Positions 10,149 to 23,460 are shown, counted from the stretch's first letter. The stretch: 64,000 nt of DNA from Acanthochlamys bracteata (GCA_019914995.1 CM034132.1:4218501-4282500); one strand, 5' to 3'. Numbers and translations are program-made. Notes: generated by a model from the sequence alone, not told the origin.

Positions 10149-12988
10149 TCTATTGTAACACTTCAAACTTATAATAAAGGCATTTTGGATACTTCATCTC
10201 AACATTTTACTAAATTCTTTCCTTTTCTCTACCTTTTATTTTTCTTCCACTTATTTCTTTCCCTACTTTGAACTTTTGAGTGTGTTATTGGACTACTCTT
10301 GACCCATTTGGCCTTAGGTATTCTTTGAATCATAAAGTGACAAAAATCTGGTGCTAGAACGTGAAACTGATCCGGACTCTAATCGTCTCGTTTAGTCAGT
10401 AACCTCTTCAACTTGCTAATCCTAACATTAACCGTGTAGTGAATAGCAATTTGATGAAATCCTAAAATGGGTTACGCATATGCCGATTTGGTTTTAGATT
10501 TGAATTCGGTTATGCCCTATATTACAAAAGTTGAGTTTAGACTTCGTTTACTGGATATGAGTAATGAATTTACCAATACGTGCATTAGGGTTACGCGAGT
10601 GACTTAGGGCCTAGTGGTGCAGCTTAGAGTTGACTAGCGGATTTGAGACTTTGTAAGGACATTTAGGTGAGGATTATCGTGCCACTTTCATTCCTAAATT
10701 ATCGTTAGATTTTCACTGGTAACATCTACCTCGATACTTTGGTTTAGCTAATTCTATGTAGTATGATTTGATGCATGGTTGTATATAAATCACGTTAAGA
10801 AATTGCAATGACATGTAAGTGATAAGTTTTAGACAAATCTCTATTTTGCATGCTTTGAACAGGCTAGCATCTCATCTAATCCTATAGCATGAATGACTAT
10901 ACCTTCAAAACCCTTGTAACGCGTGATGTAAAAGCTTGCATAAGATCATGTTAGAGATAGTAATTATCATAGCATAATAGAAACTGAATAAGCGAAATGT
11001 TTGATGAGATGCCTTCTTTTTGCATAAAATATAGGCTTGAATCCATTAAATGCCAAGATGTGAAATGTATAAAATGCTCTTATACATATTACATGGTAGC
11101 TAAGCATGGCATTAGCACTAAGCTCTTTTAGTGGCTAGTGTTTATATACTTGGCAGACATTATAAGTTTTTATCAGTGATGATTTATGCTAAGTGTCACT
11201 ATACACCTTGGCCTGGCATATTAGCATTCTAAAAAGAATTATATATATAAGAATCTTCATACCAATTATATTTATTGTTACTAATAAATGACTTAGCATG
11301 CTTAGATAGTATACTTGAACCAATTGGCCTAAGAACATGATAGAAACAAATTTCATGAATTGTTATGTATACCGTATGGATTTCTGCATAAAATGCATGC
11401 TTCACTTGTGGAGCATGCATATACGGAGTGACCCTTGCAATATGATGCATGGCAACATTAAGTATGTGAGATTACTGCATATCTGTTGTTTGCGTATATA
11501 ATTTCAAGCATATGATTTTAACTGTAACTAGTAGAGGCTTTATGCCTATGTGTGTGGACATATAATTATGAATGAAATTAGTAGAAACTTTATGCCCTGT
11601 TGATCATGAATATATGCAGAAGCATATGACCTATGGTTAATGCCAGTAGAGACTTGAGCTTGATTGACCTATTATGTATGTACACTCACGCTACACGAGA
11701 AAAGACGAGTCAGGGACTGAGGTTGAGCTGCTTAGTAGGTTGAGCTATAGACTAGGTCTCGCTTTTTGTTATATAAGTATTATTCTAATTTACTAACTAG
11801 TGTCACGTCACGTAGATGGATACATATATATGCACAATCACATATAAAGATGACATAGGTATGCATTTAACCCTTTATTCTATTTTGATTTCCTGAAGAA
11901 CGTCAGATCATAGATATAGATGTATATCCATACATAACTACTCATACTAATAAAATATATATGTATATGCATTATTGCACGTAATTATGTATGCATGCAT
12001 CAGACATCTTTGCTAAGTGTGACTAGTATTAGCATAAATATAAGCATTATATATTAATATACTCATGTATGTGCTCACATAAATAGTGGTGATGCGAGCT
12101 AGAGATACAGTCTCACTCAATCATATATGCCATACGACTAGATTCTTTGGTGTATGGCGCACATTATATTTAGCATGTTTGAGTGAATGACGTATGTGCA
12201 TGTAGATATTATAAAGATGTGTGTTTGGTATATTTATTTATATATGTGTGAATATAGAAAAATATAAGAATTGAACACTTGTATAATATAAACACTTGAT
12301 ATGAGGAAAAATTGTTGTGTGCTGCATGTCATACTCTATGTATATGTCCTTACTGGAACTAGGTCGATATGAGACAACTTAGGATTTTGTAAGGTATGCT
12401 CGGCTTTATCGATGCATCTATTGCATATAGAAAAGCAGGGAGATAATAACTAGATAATGCATTAGTGAAATTAAATGGTTCATCTTGCTATTTTATCTCA
12501 TTGAGACTGGGTTTATTCTTTTCTTTTCTTTAACCTCCCCAGTCATTACAAGAATGAGTTGGATTTGAGTAAACTTCGCCGTTGTAGATCGTAGTGACAC
12601 ATTTAGGGTACGTATCGTGTAATTGTACTTCCTCATATAGAAGGCTCTGTAATTTCAAGGGCATTTTATCTACTATGTAGTGTTTATATTTTATAAATTG
12701 TATTTATGTGCTTAGTTTTGTTTGAGATTTATCGTAGTAAATAGCTGTCATACAAGTCCTGTTGAATCTTTACATTCATTCATTCTGGGTGATGTTGATG
12801 TTTTTTATATGCAATTGACTTATCCTAAGGTTTTTCTTGGATTTTCAAAAGAGATTCTGTTGAAATTTTTCATTAATTTTGCACGTATTGTTTTGAAGTC
12901 AGTTCTTATAAGTTTATTGAGCTGTATTAAGCTTAGGCTTGGTCTTACCTAGTGCCGGTCATAGTCTTAGTTTGGTCGTGACATCTAT
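10149..12988. mobile_element. Solo LTR (10154-12983) with 5-bp target duplication TCTAT
   Basis: The insert begins TGTAACAC at 10154 and ends GTGACA at 12983, the TG...CA form of LTRs. It is flanked by TCTAT at 10149-10153 and 12984-12988. Removing insert and one duplicate restores the copia RT reading into the segment that aligns with the family's YVDD box (here YINDLIIT, so the first Asp is Asn). The 2,830 bases hold no coding domain, so this is a single LTR left after recombination. The terminal sequence is of the type seen in plant Ty3/gypsy LTRs; that family assignment is inference. A related copy occupies about 38000-41082. Confidence 0.85.
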
Positions 12989-13486
12989 ATTAATGATTTG
13001 ATCATTACAGTAGATATCTCGAGTACAGTACAACAATTTTTAAAGCTTCTTGTCCAAAGATTATCATTAAAAGATCTAGATTCGTATCATTTTTTCTTAA
13101 TGTTACAGATTATTCCGCAAAAGCATGACCTTTTTTTCCCAACATAGGTACATATTGATCTTCTTGTCCAAAAACTAAAATGGTTAACACCAAACTAGTT
13201 GTGACTCATTTAGCCACCACTGCAACATTGACACTTTATGCCGATGCAGTTTTATCTGATCCAACAGAATTTCGGGACGTAGTTAAGAGCCTCTAATATT
13301 TCTCCCCCATACAATCGGATATTACATTTGTGGTCAACTAGCTATCTCAGTTTATGCATCGATCAACAACTAAGCATTGGATAACCGTAAAATATCTTCT
13401 TCGTTATCTATCTAACACAATGAATTACGGATTAATTTTACATCGTGAATCACATTTATCCTTACATGTCTTCTCAGATGCTGATT
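12984..13486 (+). pseudogene. Copia RT-RNase H segment between two insertions
   Basis: Continues the copia polyprotein after the solo LTR. It has YINDLIIT, FLKLLVQRLSLKDLDS, a VVNxLSQFMHRSTT segment, LLRYLSNTMNYGL and LSLHVFSDAD, then breaks off at CTGATT (13481-13486). Stops are present. The catalytic YVDD equivalent is changed. Confidence 0.78.
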
Positions 13487-15571
13487 GTTACAAATCCAAA
13501 GTATTTTCATGATAATGCATATTTGAGAATCATTGCTAAATTATGAACATGTGTACATTGGATTTGAATAGCATATAGAGCTCGATAGAAATCATGCAGA
13601 AGACTTAGTGTTAAGACTTTGCTAATATACCAACTTCAGACATGCATATTTTTCTACTCACGACACCAAACGGAGATCTCTTAATAGAATTTGAAAAGAT
13701 AGCTTGACACATAGTAAATGGAGGCCAAGAGGACGAAATTCTATCAGGTATCGAAGATGAAAAAATTTTGTGAAGTTAGCTTGTCACACTGTCCAACATC
13801 ATTGGATCAACTGGATAGCACATTGACACATCAAACAACAAACGTTATATCTCTTAGCTCAGACACAATTTTAAAGATTGGATTCTTTTTATGGATAACA
13901 GACATCTTGAAGTTTCTAAAGTCCAAAATTCAGCCCATTCTATAAAGAAACTAATCCTACACAAATCGGAGAAGCTTACTATTTTGTACTTGCTATTTCT
14001 GAATGGCTCGAGTGAACTCAATCTGGACCGTAATGTGCAAATTCAAGATCTCTTTAATTGAGCCATATTTTGGAGATCTTATTTTTACTACTGAAAGTTC
14101 ACTCATGAATCTATCTACAGTCTAAATTTGAGGCAATATAACTCACTAACAAAGTCTAAAAAAATTCTCAAAATGACCAAATAGAATGCATTCCAGATTG
14201 GACTAAACTATGTAGGTATGAGTGCGCCTGAATTATTTTTGGTTCCCTACTAGTGCTAATTAGTTACATCTGATTTCAAAGGAGGCTAGATCAACCAAGC
14301 ATATATTCAGAATATTTATTTTCAGATGTTATGAAGAGAATATGGAAGATATCAAGAATATCTACAAAAATAGAAAGAATCCAGCATACATACAACTCAT
14401 ACTATATCTACTTCAAACAATCATATCTTGGCCATCCATTTAAATTTTAATATGATCTTTATATGCAGATTGAAGAGAACATCCTGGATATTATTTCTAT
14501 GGAAAGGAAACATATTAGTTCCTCGAAAAAATCTGCCACAAAATTCAATGATATGTCATGAGAAACTCTATGAAGCACTTGGGCCGTTGGATTGTTTTGA
14601 GGCATCATATGACGTCCAATAATTTGAGATTTTGAAGACTTGTTCCTGAGGCATAAAATAGATGAGATCCACCTCAGCTAGCAATGGCCAGGTAAGAAAA
14701 TAAATTAGAGAAATTTTCAGAGTAGCAACAACCAATAAAATACTTTACTAATCGTTTTACTTTAATCTTGGCAGTACATTCTTCTAACCATTAGAATATT
14801 CACTCGTTGCAGTAGATCTAATCTTGAGAAACTGCAGTGACAGCAAGAATAACAAACTCATACAATTTTTCAGTGGACAAAATCGAGCCATTATCTTACT
14901 GCTATTCAAGAAGAACACCATCAAACTAAGTACTTACTTTAAGCTTTAGTTCTTCTTGCAATCTTTGGTTAGATCCCTTAAAGTATTTTTGACGTGAGAT
15001 TAGAAATCATTGTTTGGGAGATCTCTTGAGCTTAACCTTATACAACACTTGTAACCTTATGAGAGATTGTTGGAGAACTTGCGAGTTCTTAGTTTGATAG
15101 CCAAGGCTAGGTTAGCGAGTTTGTGTTAAGCCTTTCCGAAGACGTGCAGAATTGTACCCGTAGGGACTTTGTAAAGTCTAAAAGACTTGTTAGAGTTGTC
15201 CTTGTGAGGAGACTCGGTTGAGGCGGAGATGTTTTGCGAAACACCAAATCTCAGTTGATTGTATGTTAGCTCAACGTTAATGGATTTCACTAGTGGTATC
15301 GAGTGACGTTGACGTAGGTACCGCAGTGCCGAACCACGTAAAAATTTTCGATGTGCTGATTGGTTTGTAATTCTTAGTACTTTTAATTATATTGTGCTAA
15401 CTCTTCGGTGCATGTTATAATTAATGTTCAGTCACTGTTAGTAATCTTCCAATCGATTGACTGCTAATTGTTCAGTGACTATTTTTTGAATATTAGACTA
15501 TTACGGTTTAATTTTATCATAACTCAATTCACCCTCTCTTTTGAGTTGATATTCCGCAAGTTTCTCTTATC
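13487..15571. mobile_element. Second insertion in the copia RNase H region, LTR-like
   Basis: CTGATT occurs at 13481-13486 and again at 15572-15577. Deleting the interval joins the copia SDAD segment to GNKNDSTS-like RNase H sequence. The right part (about 14940-15560) resembles a copia LTR or LTR-leader region: G-rich tracts, GAACCACGTA near 15333, and AATTCACCCTCTC near 15525. The left end can be read as TGTTACAAATCC, but the right end (CTCTTATC) lacks the expected CA, so the element is degraded or its ends are wrongly placed. No reliable coding domain was seen. Confidence 0.55.
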
Positions 15572-15725
15572 CTGATTACACAGGCAATAAGAATGACTCC
15601 ACCTCTATTAGTGTTTATGTGGTGTATTTTAGGCCGCAATACAATCTCTTAGAGTTTAAAAGTATAACACACTATTGCTCGCTCCTCCACAGAAGCACAC
15701 TATCTTGCAGGAACATGATAACGAT
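15572..15725 (+). pseudogene. Copia RNase H C-terminal segment
   Basis: Reads roughly GNKNDSTSISVYVVYF and then a STEA...LAG-like end, matching the AGNKDD...STEAEYRALA part of copia RNase H. It is the last recognisable piece of the split element. Confidence 0.65.
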
Positions 15726-16286
15726 AATTGATCTCTTTCTATAATTAGAGTGCTGAAATTAAGTTACTTATCTTTGTTGTAATTGTTTAAATATAAAATA
15801 AACAAATAATAGGTTGACAATATTTTAAAGGGTAGTTATTTTCAATGAAAGAAAAATTTTGATTAGTGGTCAAAATTTTTTTTTAGCTTTTTGTATGGTA
15901 GTTAGTGATAATTATATGTGTGAAAGAGTGTTTTGAAATGTTGTCAAATCATTATATAAACTAGAAAGATTCTTTGAAATCAAAATAAGAGAGTTTTCTT
16001 TCATTCTTGCTTTTTGCAAAATTCTATAGAAGGCTGTCATATCACGTACGATTTACACTAAGATGTCTAAAAGCAATTTTTGAGATGGTACAAATAACGT
16101 TTTAAAGAAAGCATATCATATACATGTTTCAAGTTTCCATTCTTACTATTTCTAACTTTTTTTTTTCCAACAACCTGAACTATAGGAAGATCCTTTACTA
16201 ATTGAAGTGCTAATATTGAATTACTTGCTTAATCGTAGAAGTTGATTTAGCTTGATTTTAAAAAGATTTTATTTAGCTTTTAAAGA

Positions 16287-16289
<3 letters not shown>

Positions 16290-16352
<63 letters not shown>
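16290..16352. repeat. Compound microsatellite (TA)n(TG)n
   Basis: A TA run (16290-16318) passes directly into a TG run (16319-16352), broken by a short CGCGCG. It lies in AT-rich intergenic sequence. Confidence 0.95.
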
Positions 16353-16450
16353 TATATCATGATATCAATAATGTATGAGCCATTGATTACAACTTTCTAC
16401 ATATAGAAATCTCAACTTTTATAAGTTTTCTTCTTTAGCAGTGAAGTTAC

Positions 16451-16705
16451 TTAGGCGTTTGGGAGTACTTTAAAAATAGAACTTTTCTGAAATAGAAGAT
16501 ATTTTTATCTTTTTTAAAAAAAGAGCTCTATTTTTTATCTCAAAAAAATATAAAAATATACAATAAAAAAATTCACTATGTAGAAATTTTTCTATACTTT
16601 CTAAATTTTTTAAAAACTTTTTTAGATATTTATAAAAAGTGTATTGAGAAACGTCAAATAAAAAATTGAAAAGCTATTTTTGGGGTAAGTAATCCAAACG
16701 TCCTA
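16451..16705. repeat. MITE with short inverted ends (GGCGTTTGG / CCAAACGTCC)
   Basis: The left end AGGCGTTTGGGAGTACTT is a near inverse of the right end AAGTAATCCAAACGTCCT. The interior holds GAGCTCTATTTTTTATC and AAAAATATACAATAAAAA, shared with elements near 21740, 25100 and (inverted) 4970 and 48213. The size and ends suit a PIF/Harbinger-type MITE; a TTA duplication is not clear on both sides. Confidence 0.6.
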
Positions 16706-17818
16706 CTCTGGAAAGTTGAGTTATTCAAACATGAGTTAATAAAATAGTGCTATTTAAACTGAAATTGAATTTAAAGTGATCTTTTTGTATTTTTGTGTTA
16801 TTTTGTATTTAGAAGTGAGAAATTGAAAGTGAGACTATGTTACTTTTAAAATTTTTAATTTAGTAACAATTATATGTAAATCTTTGAAAAATAAAAACTC
16901 ATGCATTTTTCAAGTATTGCATTACACAACAACCTTACACAATATACGCATTGCACTTATATTCACAATTACAATGATATAATTACAAATTTTTATCACA
17001 CAACATATACACATTACATTTATATTGTACAATTGTAAAAATATGTTACAATTTTTATTACACAACATATATACATACACTTGTACTACACAAATATAAT
17101 ACTATAATATAATCTTTATTACACAATAATATACATTATATCTATATTCATCATGAAATTTGCCATATTTTTTTGTTTTTTAAATTTTAATTTTGTAAGT
17201 CACAAAATATTATGTTGAGACTAATTTTTTTTAATTTTTCGTGAGACAAAGTAAGCCTAATTTTTGTATTAATCAAGTTATCAACACCGATTTTAATTAA
17301 TACTTTTTTCTAAAACTTTCTTACTTTTTCATCATCCTCAAGAAAAAGCATTACAAAGATATGACACATTTTTATATATCATTGCAAAACTATTTCACAA
17401 CTTCAATAATAATATTAAAATCTTCATTACACAACACATATATACAACTACAATATTTTACAAACGTCATTATATTAACAACTAAATGTGAACCTTAATA
17501 AATTTATGCAGCTTCTTTCAAAACTCCCTCAAGAAATGCATTGTTTCAAAACAACTCAACTCCGACGTACAATTTACAAACACGAGTCATCGTCACACTG
17601 CTAAAACACTATCACTTGTTAAAAACAACACATAAGTTGAGTACAAACACCAGAAACATACCACTCAAGCCACCACTATGAACTATTGACTATAAAAAAC
17701 ATGCCTAAGCTCTTCCTGCCAAGCCTGCACGGTGACCCTCACCTACAACTCAACCTGCATTAATATAAATCTCGTTCTCAATGACAAAATGCATTGCAAT
17801 ACCACCCTCAACGACAAA
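16706..17818. other. AT-rich intergenic stretch with ACA-rich degenerate repeats
   Basis: Between 16910 and 17480 short motifs such as TTACACAACA and ATATACA recur irregularly, suggesting a decayed tandem array. No gene is seen. Confidence 0.4.
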
Positions 17819-19600
17819 GAGCATTACTTCCATAGCCATGTATTGCAAATCCAGAAATCATTGCATTCCGATGGTCCTTGCTCTGCTTGGAAATGCTAGT
17901 AAAAATCTCTTTCGTAGTATTAACAAAACCATATTTAGCATACATTTCTACGAAAGCAACGCCAACAATGCTATCTAAAGAAAATTTACATCCATCCACT
18001 TGAGCACACACCTCCCTCCCTTGTGCACGAAAACCTATATCAGCAATAACAGAAAGGTCAGCAGCCATGGTAAGCAATTTGGTTTTCCTCCATACAGGCG
18101 CATGTTGAAGTGCACTTCAACAGTTTCTTTAGGCTCTCCATTGTGCTTATAACCAGATGTCATTGTATGCAAGAGACAACATTCCTTCAGGGCATGGGCA
18201 TGCTTTCAAATATTTCTCATGCTGCTCTCATGTTTCCAGCACTAGCCTATACATCAACCATGGCGTTCCAAGAAACTACATCTTTTAGTAGGCATATCTT
18301 AAAAAATTGATGTGCAAGTTCAATATCACTATGCTTTGCATGTGCATCTAGCATTGTATTCAATGTAGTAATGTTCTCGACAGCATAAAGTAAAATAATT
18401 CCTGAGGAGCCAATATATCAGCGCATTTGCATACCATTTAATCAAACAATTCAAGTCACTAGATTCTTATAGGGCATCTTCTCAAACCAGCTATGAGCAG
18501 CAGCAATGTGACCACATTCCACATAACCAGTAATCATCACTCCCCAAGTTACCACATTCTTAGATGGTGTCAAATCAAACAAAATTCGTGCAATTCTTAG
18601 ATCCCCATTTGTGGCACATAGCCATCAATCATTATATTCCAAGAAACAATGTCTCTTTCAGGCATCTCACAAAATAACTTTCTTGCATATTCAATTTTGA
18701 CACATTTTCAATACCCATCAACTGTAAAATTCCAAGAAAAGAAATCCTGTTCTGGCATCTGCTCAAACAATCTAGTTGCATTAATGAGTCGACTATGCTT
18801 GACATACCCATCAATCGGTGTGTTCCAAGAAACTAATACCTTTGTGGTGCTGAGTCAGATAAAAAGCGTGCAGAATTAATGTCACCACATCTAGCATACA
18901 TGAAAAAAATCAAGGGGTCCTATACAAACAAGTCTACCGTGGGGGAGGGGGGGTCTTTAATACCCAGCAATGGATTTTCTTTCTATCCTAATTGCGGAGG
19001 CACTAGAGCAAGCTTTATGTATGAAGGGAAAAGTAAACTTGTCCAGGTCGACATGCTGCTTTAGCATGCGGTAATACAACTCAATTGCTCCCCGTGGACG
19101 CCTGCTTTGTTCATATCCTCTAATTGCAGTATCCCAAACGAATCCACTACAGGTTTTAACCCGCTTCAGTAGCACTGCAGTATATTCCAAACTCCCAATT
19201 TCTGTACTCATTTGCATTACCAAAAATCTAAACTATACCACAAAAATGCAAACTTTTTCTTTGACTATGTCTTTCTTCATAGTCGAACAACAGCTAATTG
19301 CCGAAGAGTTTCCTTTACCTTCACAAACCTGCTTACTGCATTCTCTCCTCGATATTAATCATAATTCAGTACAATTAAAAAGACAATTCCTTATGAGTAG
19401 ATAAACAAAAATCACCAACAATTTTCATGAAAAAAAGTTGTAATTTAAATGTTAAAAAAATAATATTATTAAAAGTTTTTTTTTAAAAAAACACTATTTT
19501 CCTTGCTAGTATCTAGGGAGCTTCGGTTTTCCATGGAGCAGTATAAGGAGCGGAAAGGCTTGCGGCGTAGGAGGCGGAGGGCCAGAGGAGAAGCTAGACG
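17819..19600 (-). pseudogene. Truncated PPR pseudogene, duplicate of the gene at 936-2951
   Basis: Aligns with 1563-3330 over its length, in the same orientation about 16 kb away. Some stretches are nearly identical, for example 17819-18080 against 1563-1825. It lacks the 3' part of the gene (E/E+ region), starting inside a late PPR motif. Small deletions, for example near 18170, 18375 and 18430, and stops break the frame into pieces. The homology runs past the start codon through the 5' intron and exon to about 19600, so this was a DNA duplication, not a retrocopy. No intact product is expected, although antisense or small-RNA effects on the parent gene are possible. Confidence 0.9.
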
Positions 19601-21729
19601 AAGAGATTGAGTTACGCTCAGCTTCATCGATTCCAATTAGTTTTCTCTTTGGTCTGTTTCACTCCGGAACTGTCAAAGGCCGGACCAATTATCCATTTAT
19701 TAATTATCAGCAGTCCTCATTATTGAGCCCATATATTTATCTGGCCTAGCTTTTTCGTACTCAAAATACAATGGGCTAAGCTCATCACAAATAAAACTTA
19801 ACTTGCTATGAACTTTTGACAACATTTTCAAGAAAAGATGTTCTTCATCACAGTTTTCTTTCTTTAGGAACCACATCAAAAGTGCTTGTGATTGTTTCAA
19901 ATCATACGGAACTCATTCTTTTCTATTAGACTTTGAATTTTGCACTCATTTTTTTCTTCAAATTTAAGTTTGAACTCACTTACAATATTTCAATTTACTA
20001 TTAATTTACTGTAACTCCACTTCTTATTAAGCTCAACTTTGGTGAACTTAATTTTATTAAATTCAATTCGATTAATTAAAACACGCCTTTAGGGTGTACC
20101 AATATAGGATACATTGTGGAAAGCGATATAGGTTTTTTATTTTTTGAAGTATTTTGGCTAAACTCTTGAACGCAGCAGATAAGTTCATCACGAAGATAAT
20201 TAATGATGATCCATGTTGAGAATCTGGAAGCATGCATGTATGAAGAACCCTGTTGTGTGATGGTCCACATTGATCATTCAGGACCTATGCATGATAATGC
20301 AGTTTCATGTAAGAAAAACCACACATGACTATGAGTGACTTTCGGAAGGAATGCACTTGGCTTTAGACTTTGCTATGATGCCATATGTCGGTTTGCACTC
20401 TATTTTGGTATGCACTTCATGCAATGATTTTTTATAGCTACTGGAGAGAAACATGAAATGATGGTTTATAATACTCATGATATTCATAGCGTACCTGATC
20501 TTTCTTATTTTCCATGCTCTACGTACAAAGATCTTGCGAAGCTCCACTTTGGAGAAAACCATAATTAGCATTAGAGAAGTTGCTCCATGAATTAAGCAGG
20601 CATGTGGACATATTAATCGATCTATTTTATGGGGCTTGTTATTTTACGTACATTATAAAATTAGCATTACCGGAATATTTGGAAATATTTGTAATAAGAA
20701 TTTTTTCTTAAATAAATAATATTTTAAAATTTTTGAAAAACATAATTAAAATTTTTTAATTAAAAACAATATATATATAGAAAAAAGATATTATATAATA
20801 ATTTTTTGTATATTTTAAATTAAAATTTTATAAAATATTTTTAAAAATTTTATCAAAAATATTCAATATTTTTTATAAATAAAAAGAATCGAAACAGTTA
20901 ATAATAATACTTCATGTGTAACATCACCCAAGCTAGCTATCTCCAACAATTTATAAACGCACAAAATAACACTAGTAATTAAGCAGTAGTGCTTAATTTT
21001 ACATATCTCCATTTTTTCTGCTCACTTCTTTTCATGCAGAGGGGGCTCCTATTAGAACAGCATCTTAATCGTGAATAAAGAGCATGCATGTTCATTCCAC
21101 TATGCTTTATTTGCTTTTCATCTATAAAGCATGCATTGTTCCTTTTGCAAATCTAACATTATCCCCACATTTACTAAAGAATATTATCAATAGAATCAAA
21201 CTATGTGGGGATCAATCATGCATGGAGTGGTCTCACCAAGTTTTCTTGGTCAAAAATGTAATGGAAGCTTTTTTAAATCGAATGATGCCTTCGTTAACCC
21301 TTTTGTTACTGAAAAGGTGAACAACTTAAAACGATCATAGATGGTTTTGTCAAAAGTTCAATTCAAATGCAAGGATTAAACACAGCATCATAATTTCGCA
21401 GTTCTTACAATTACAAATTCAATTAATTTGTTAAAATCTTGTTACTTATTCTTCTGCTTAACTTAGCTTAGCCTGTGTCATGTGTATATACAGAGAATGT
21501 AAAGAAAGCAATTAATCTTTGTTTCAGAACAAAAATAAAAAAGTTTGAACTACTAGGTTTAGTTTCTAGCTATGGAATAGCTTTTCATGAATAGAAACAT
21601 TTTGCCTGTATTAATATATTGTAAGCTAAAGATCTCTAGCAACTAGATCGGCAAAAGGCACTGTCGACGCCTTCCAAAGTTATGATTGGATTCATGAATA
21701 CGTGTCATGGATACGTGTTAGAGACCTTC
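19601..21729. other. Intergenic stretch, no gene supported
   Basis: Minus-strand open frames at 19700-19900 and 20076-20270 have fairly normal amino-acid composition, but they match no family I know and have no splice or promoter context. AT-rich MITE-like sequence lies at about 20660-20900. Confidence 0.4.
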
Positions 21730-21990
21730 ATTTATTTCGAACGTATTTAAAATTATTTATGAAATAGAATTTTTTTAAAATAAAAAATATTTTATTTTAT
21801 TTAAATTAAGTTTTATTTTTTATTTTCAAAAAAAATAAAAATATATAATAAAAAAATATTTATTGTATAAAATTATTTATATTTTCTAAATTTTTAAATA
21901 AAATTTTTAAATATTTATAAAAAATATATTAAAAAACGTAAATAAAAAATAAAAAATTTTGTTCAAAAAGAGTAAAAACAAACGCACTGT
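21730..21990. repeat. AT-rich MITE of the shared family
   Basis: Contains AAAAATATATAATAAAAAAA and TAAATTTTTAAATAAAATTT blocks in the same order as 16451-16705 and 25100-25325. It ends near AAAAACAAACGCACTG. Confidence 0.45.
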
Positions 21991-23049
21991 CCGTATATAC
22001 CAGCGCCCGTGTTCCGGAATCATTATAAAACAGCAACAAGATTTAGGAGCCGATTATGAGTTGTAATGCAAAAAGATAATACCGAATTATTTACCAAATT
22101 GGTATATGATCTGTCTTCTATAAAAGACCGTTTAATAATATACTATAATATCAGCTTTACTTTATAGTGTATGTTTAACACTACGTTTTAAAATATATTT
22201 TTTTCTATTTAGCTTCTTATTTTTTAATAAATTTATTAAATATATAAAAATATAAATAATTATATATGTAATATAAATATTAGAAAAACAAATTTTACGT
22301 ATTTCAAAAGAAAATGCAAATCAACTCACTGCGTACTTAGTTTTAAAACCCCTAAGAAAATAAAATTTTATTTCTTCGAGAGAAAATTTTTTATTTTGTT
22401 CGTTGAGATTTGAGTTTCAAATAAATTTATTACTTAACAAACGCAGTCTACAAGGTTGGTGACTTTCTCATTCCTTAGGAACCCTCTTAAATGCATCTCT
22501 TGAGTTTCATACACAAGTAATGACAAAATTCCAAATTACAGACTGCACAGACAGTTCTTATATATGATGATCTTTGTTTTCTTTCATATTCAATTTCAAT
22601 TTCTTAGATTTGTATTGTATTGTGACAAGCTTAGTTGTTTATGGATTTGTGAAAATAAACAAAGTCTAAGATACCAAGTTACTGTTTAACATAAACAGAC
22701 AAGAAACATGGCAGAGGTGGAGTTAATGCTACTTGGATTTGTAGTCTTAGTCAAATAGAGATGTGCTTCGAAATAAGATATTGCATTATTTGTCTAAATA
22801 AGCCGCATATATATAAGTACTATACAGAAAAATTAATTTGGATGCGAGTGTTTTACAATTTAGCCACTTATAAATACTTTTAAATTACGTAGTAATTTTT
22901 GAAAAAAGCAATTAGGACTTCTTTTCTCATGATATTTTATTGCTATAGTAAAATTTTGTTTGTGTCTCTTAATAATTAATAATTATCAATGATGAATACT
23001 TCAAAAATTAATTGTTAATTAATAAAACTATTATAATATATGGGTGAAA
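21991..23049. other. AT-rich intergenic stretch
   Basis: Low-complexity sequence and possible MITE remnants (about 22180-22450). No coding signal. Confidence 0.4.
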
Positions 23050-23460
23050 TTATATACGTCATCTTTTAAATATACATCAGTATATATCATCGTGGTTTCG
23101 TCGATACAAAATTCCAAATATGATTTTAGCTGTTGAATAAAAAGAATTATAAGTTTGAAATATGCTGACAAAATTTCAGCTTAATAAGATTACGAATCAT
23201 CATTCATCCGACTTTTTGATCAAGATGACAAAACAAATAAATTTTAAAAAAATATATATTGTTATCTCTCTATCATATTGATGAAGAAATCGTATGAAAG
23301 TCAATTCGTGATTTTGAGCTGAAAATTTATTAATATGTTCTCAGTTCGTAATTCTGTATATCTAACGGTGAAAATTACGTTTAAAAATTTGTAACGATAG
23401 AACCGAGCCGATGTACATTGATATATAATTAAATAGTGTACGTATATATTTAGGAATGGA
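23050..23460. repeat. Palindromic (foldback) element A
   Basis: Two arms of about 180 bases (about 23053-23230 and 23275-23455) are imperfect reverse complements around an AT-rich centre near 23250. The left arm has AAAATTTCAGCTTAATAAG and TTTTTGATCAAGATGACA; the right arm has the corresponding inverse. It is the first of three adjacent elements of one family. Confidence 0.7.

Larger units (their letters stand above)
8010..15725 (+). mobile_element. Decayed Ty1/copia retrotransposon, interrupted twice
   Basis: Domain landmarks occur in copia order on the plus strand. They are gag (LDDLGDKFHNLVIALQARET near 8250), aspartic protease (DSGASHHVT-like near 8703), integrase (LGHPSFK near 9110, VIFVDHFTKYIW near 9325, LYTDNCGEY near 9450, a FGCL-like segment near 9770), and RT (QPPGF...KLHKAIYGLK near 9950-10025). 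The RT and RNase H then continue at 12984 and 15572 after two insertions. Stops and frameshifts are frequent, so it cannot be active. The piece 8010-10153 joins 12984-13486 and then 15572-15725. No intact flanking LTR pair was found; the 3' end is lost shortly after the STEAEY-equivalent region. Confidence 0.82.

Noticed and set aside
19700-20270. Two minus-strand frames of about 65 codons with normal composition
   Set aside because: I recognise no family and there is no supporting context; possibly remnants of a transposon.
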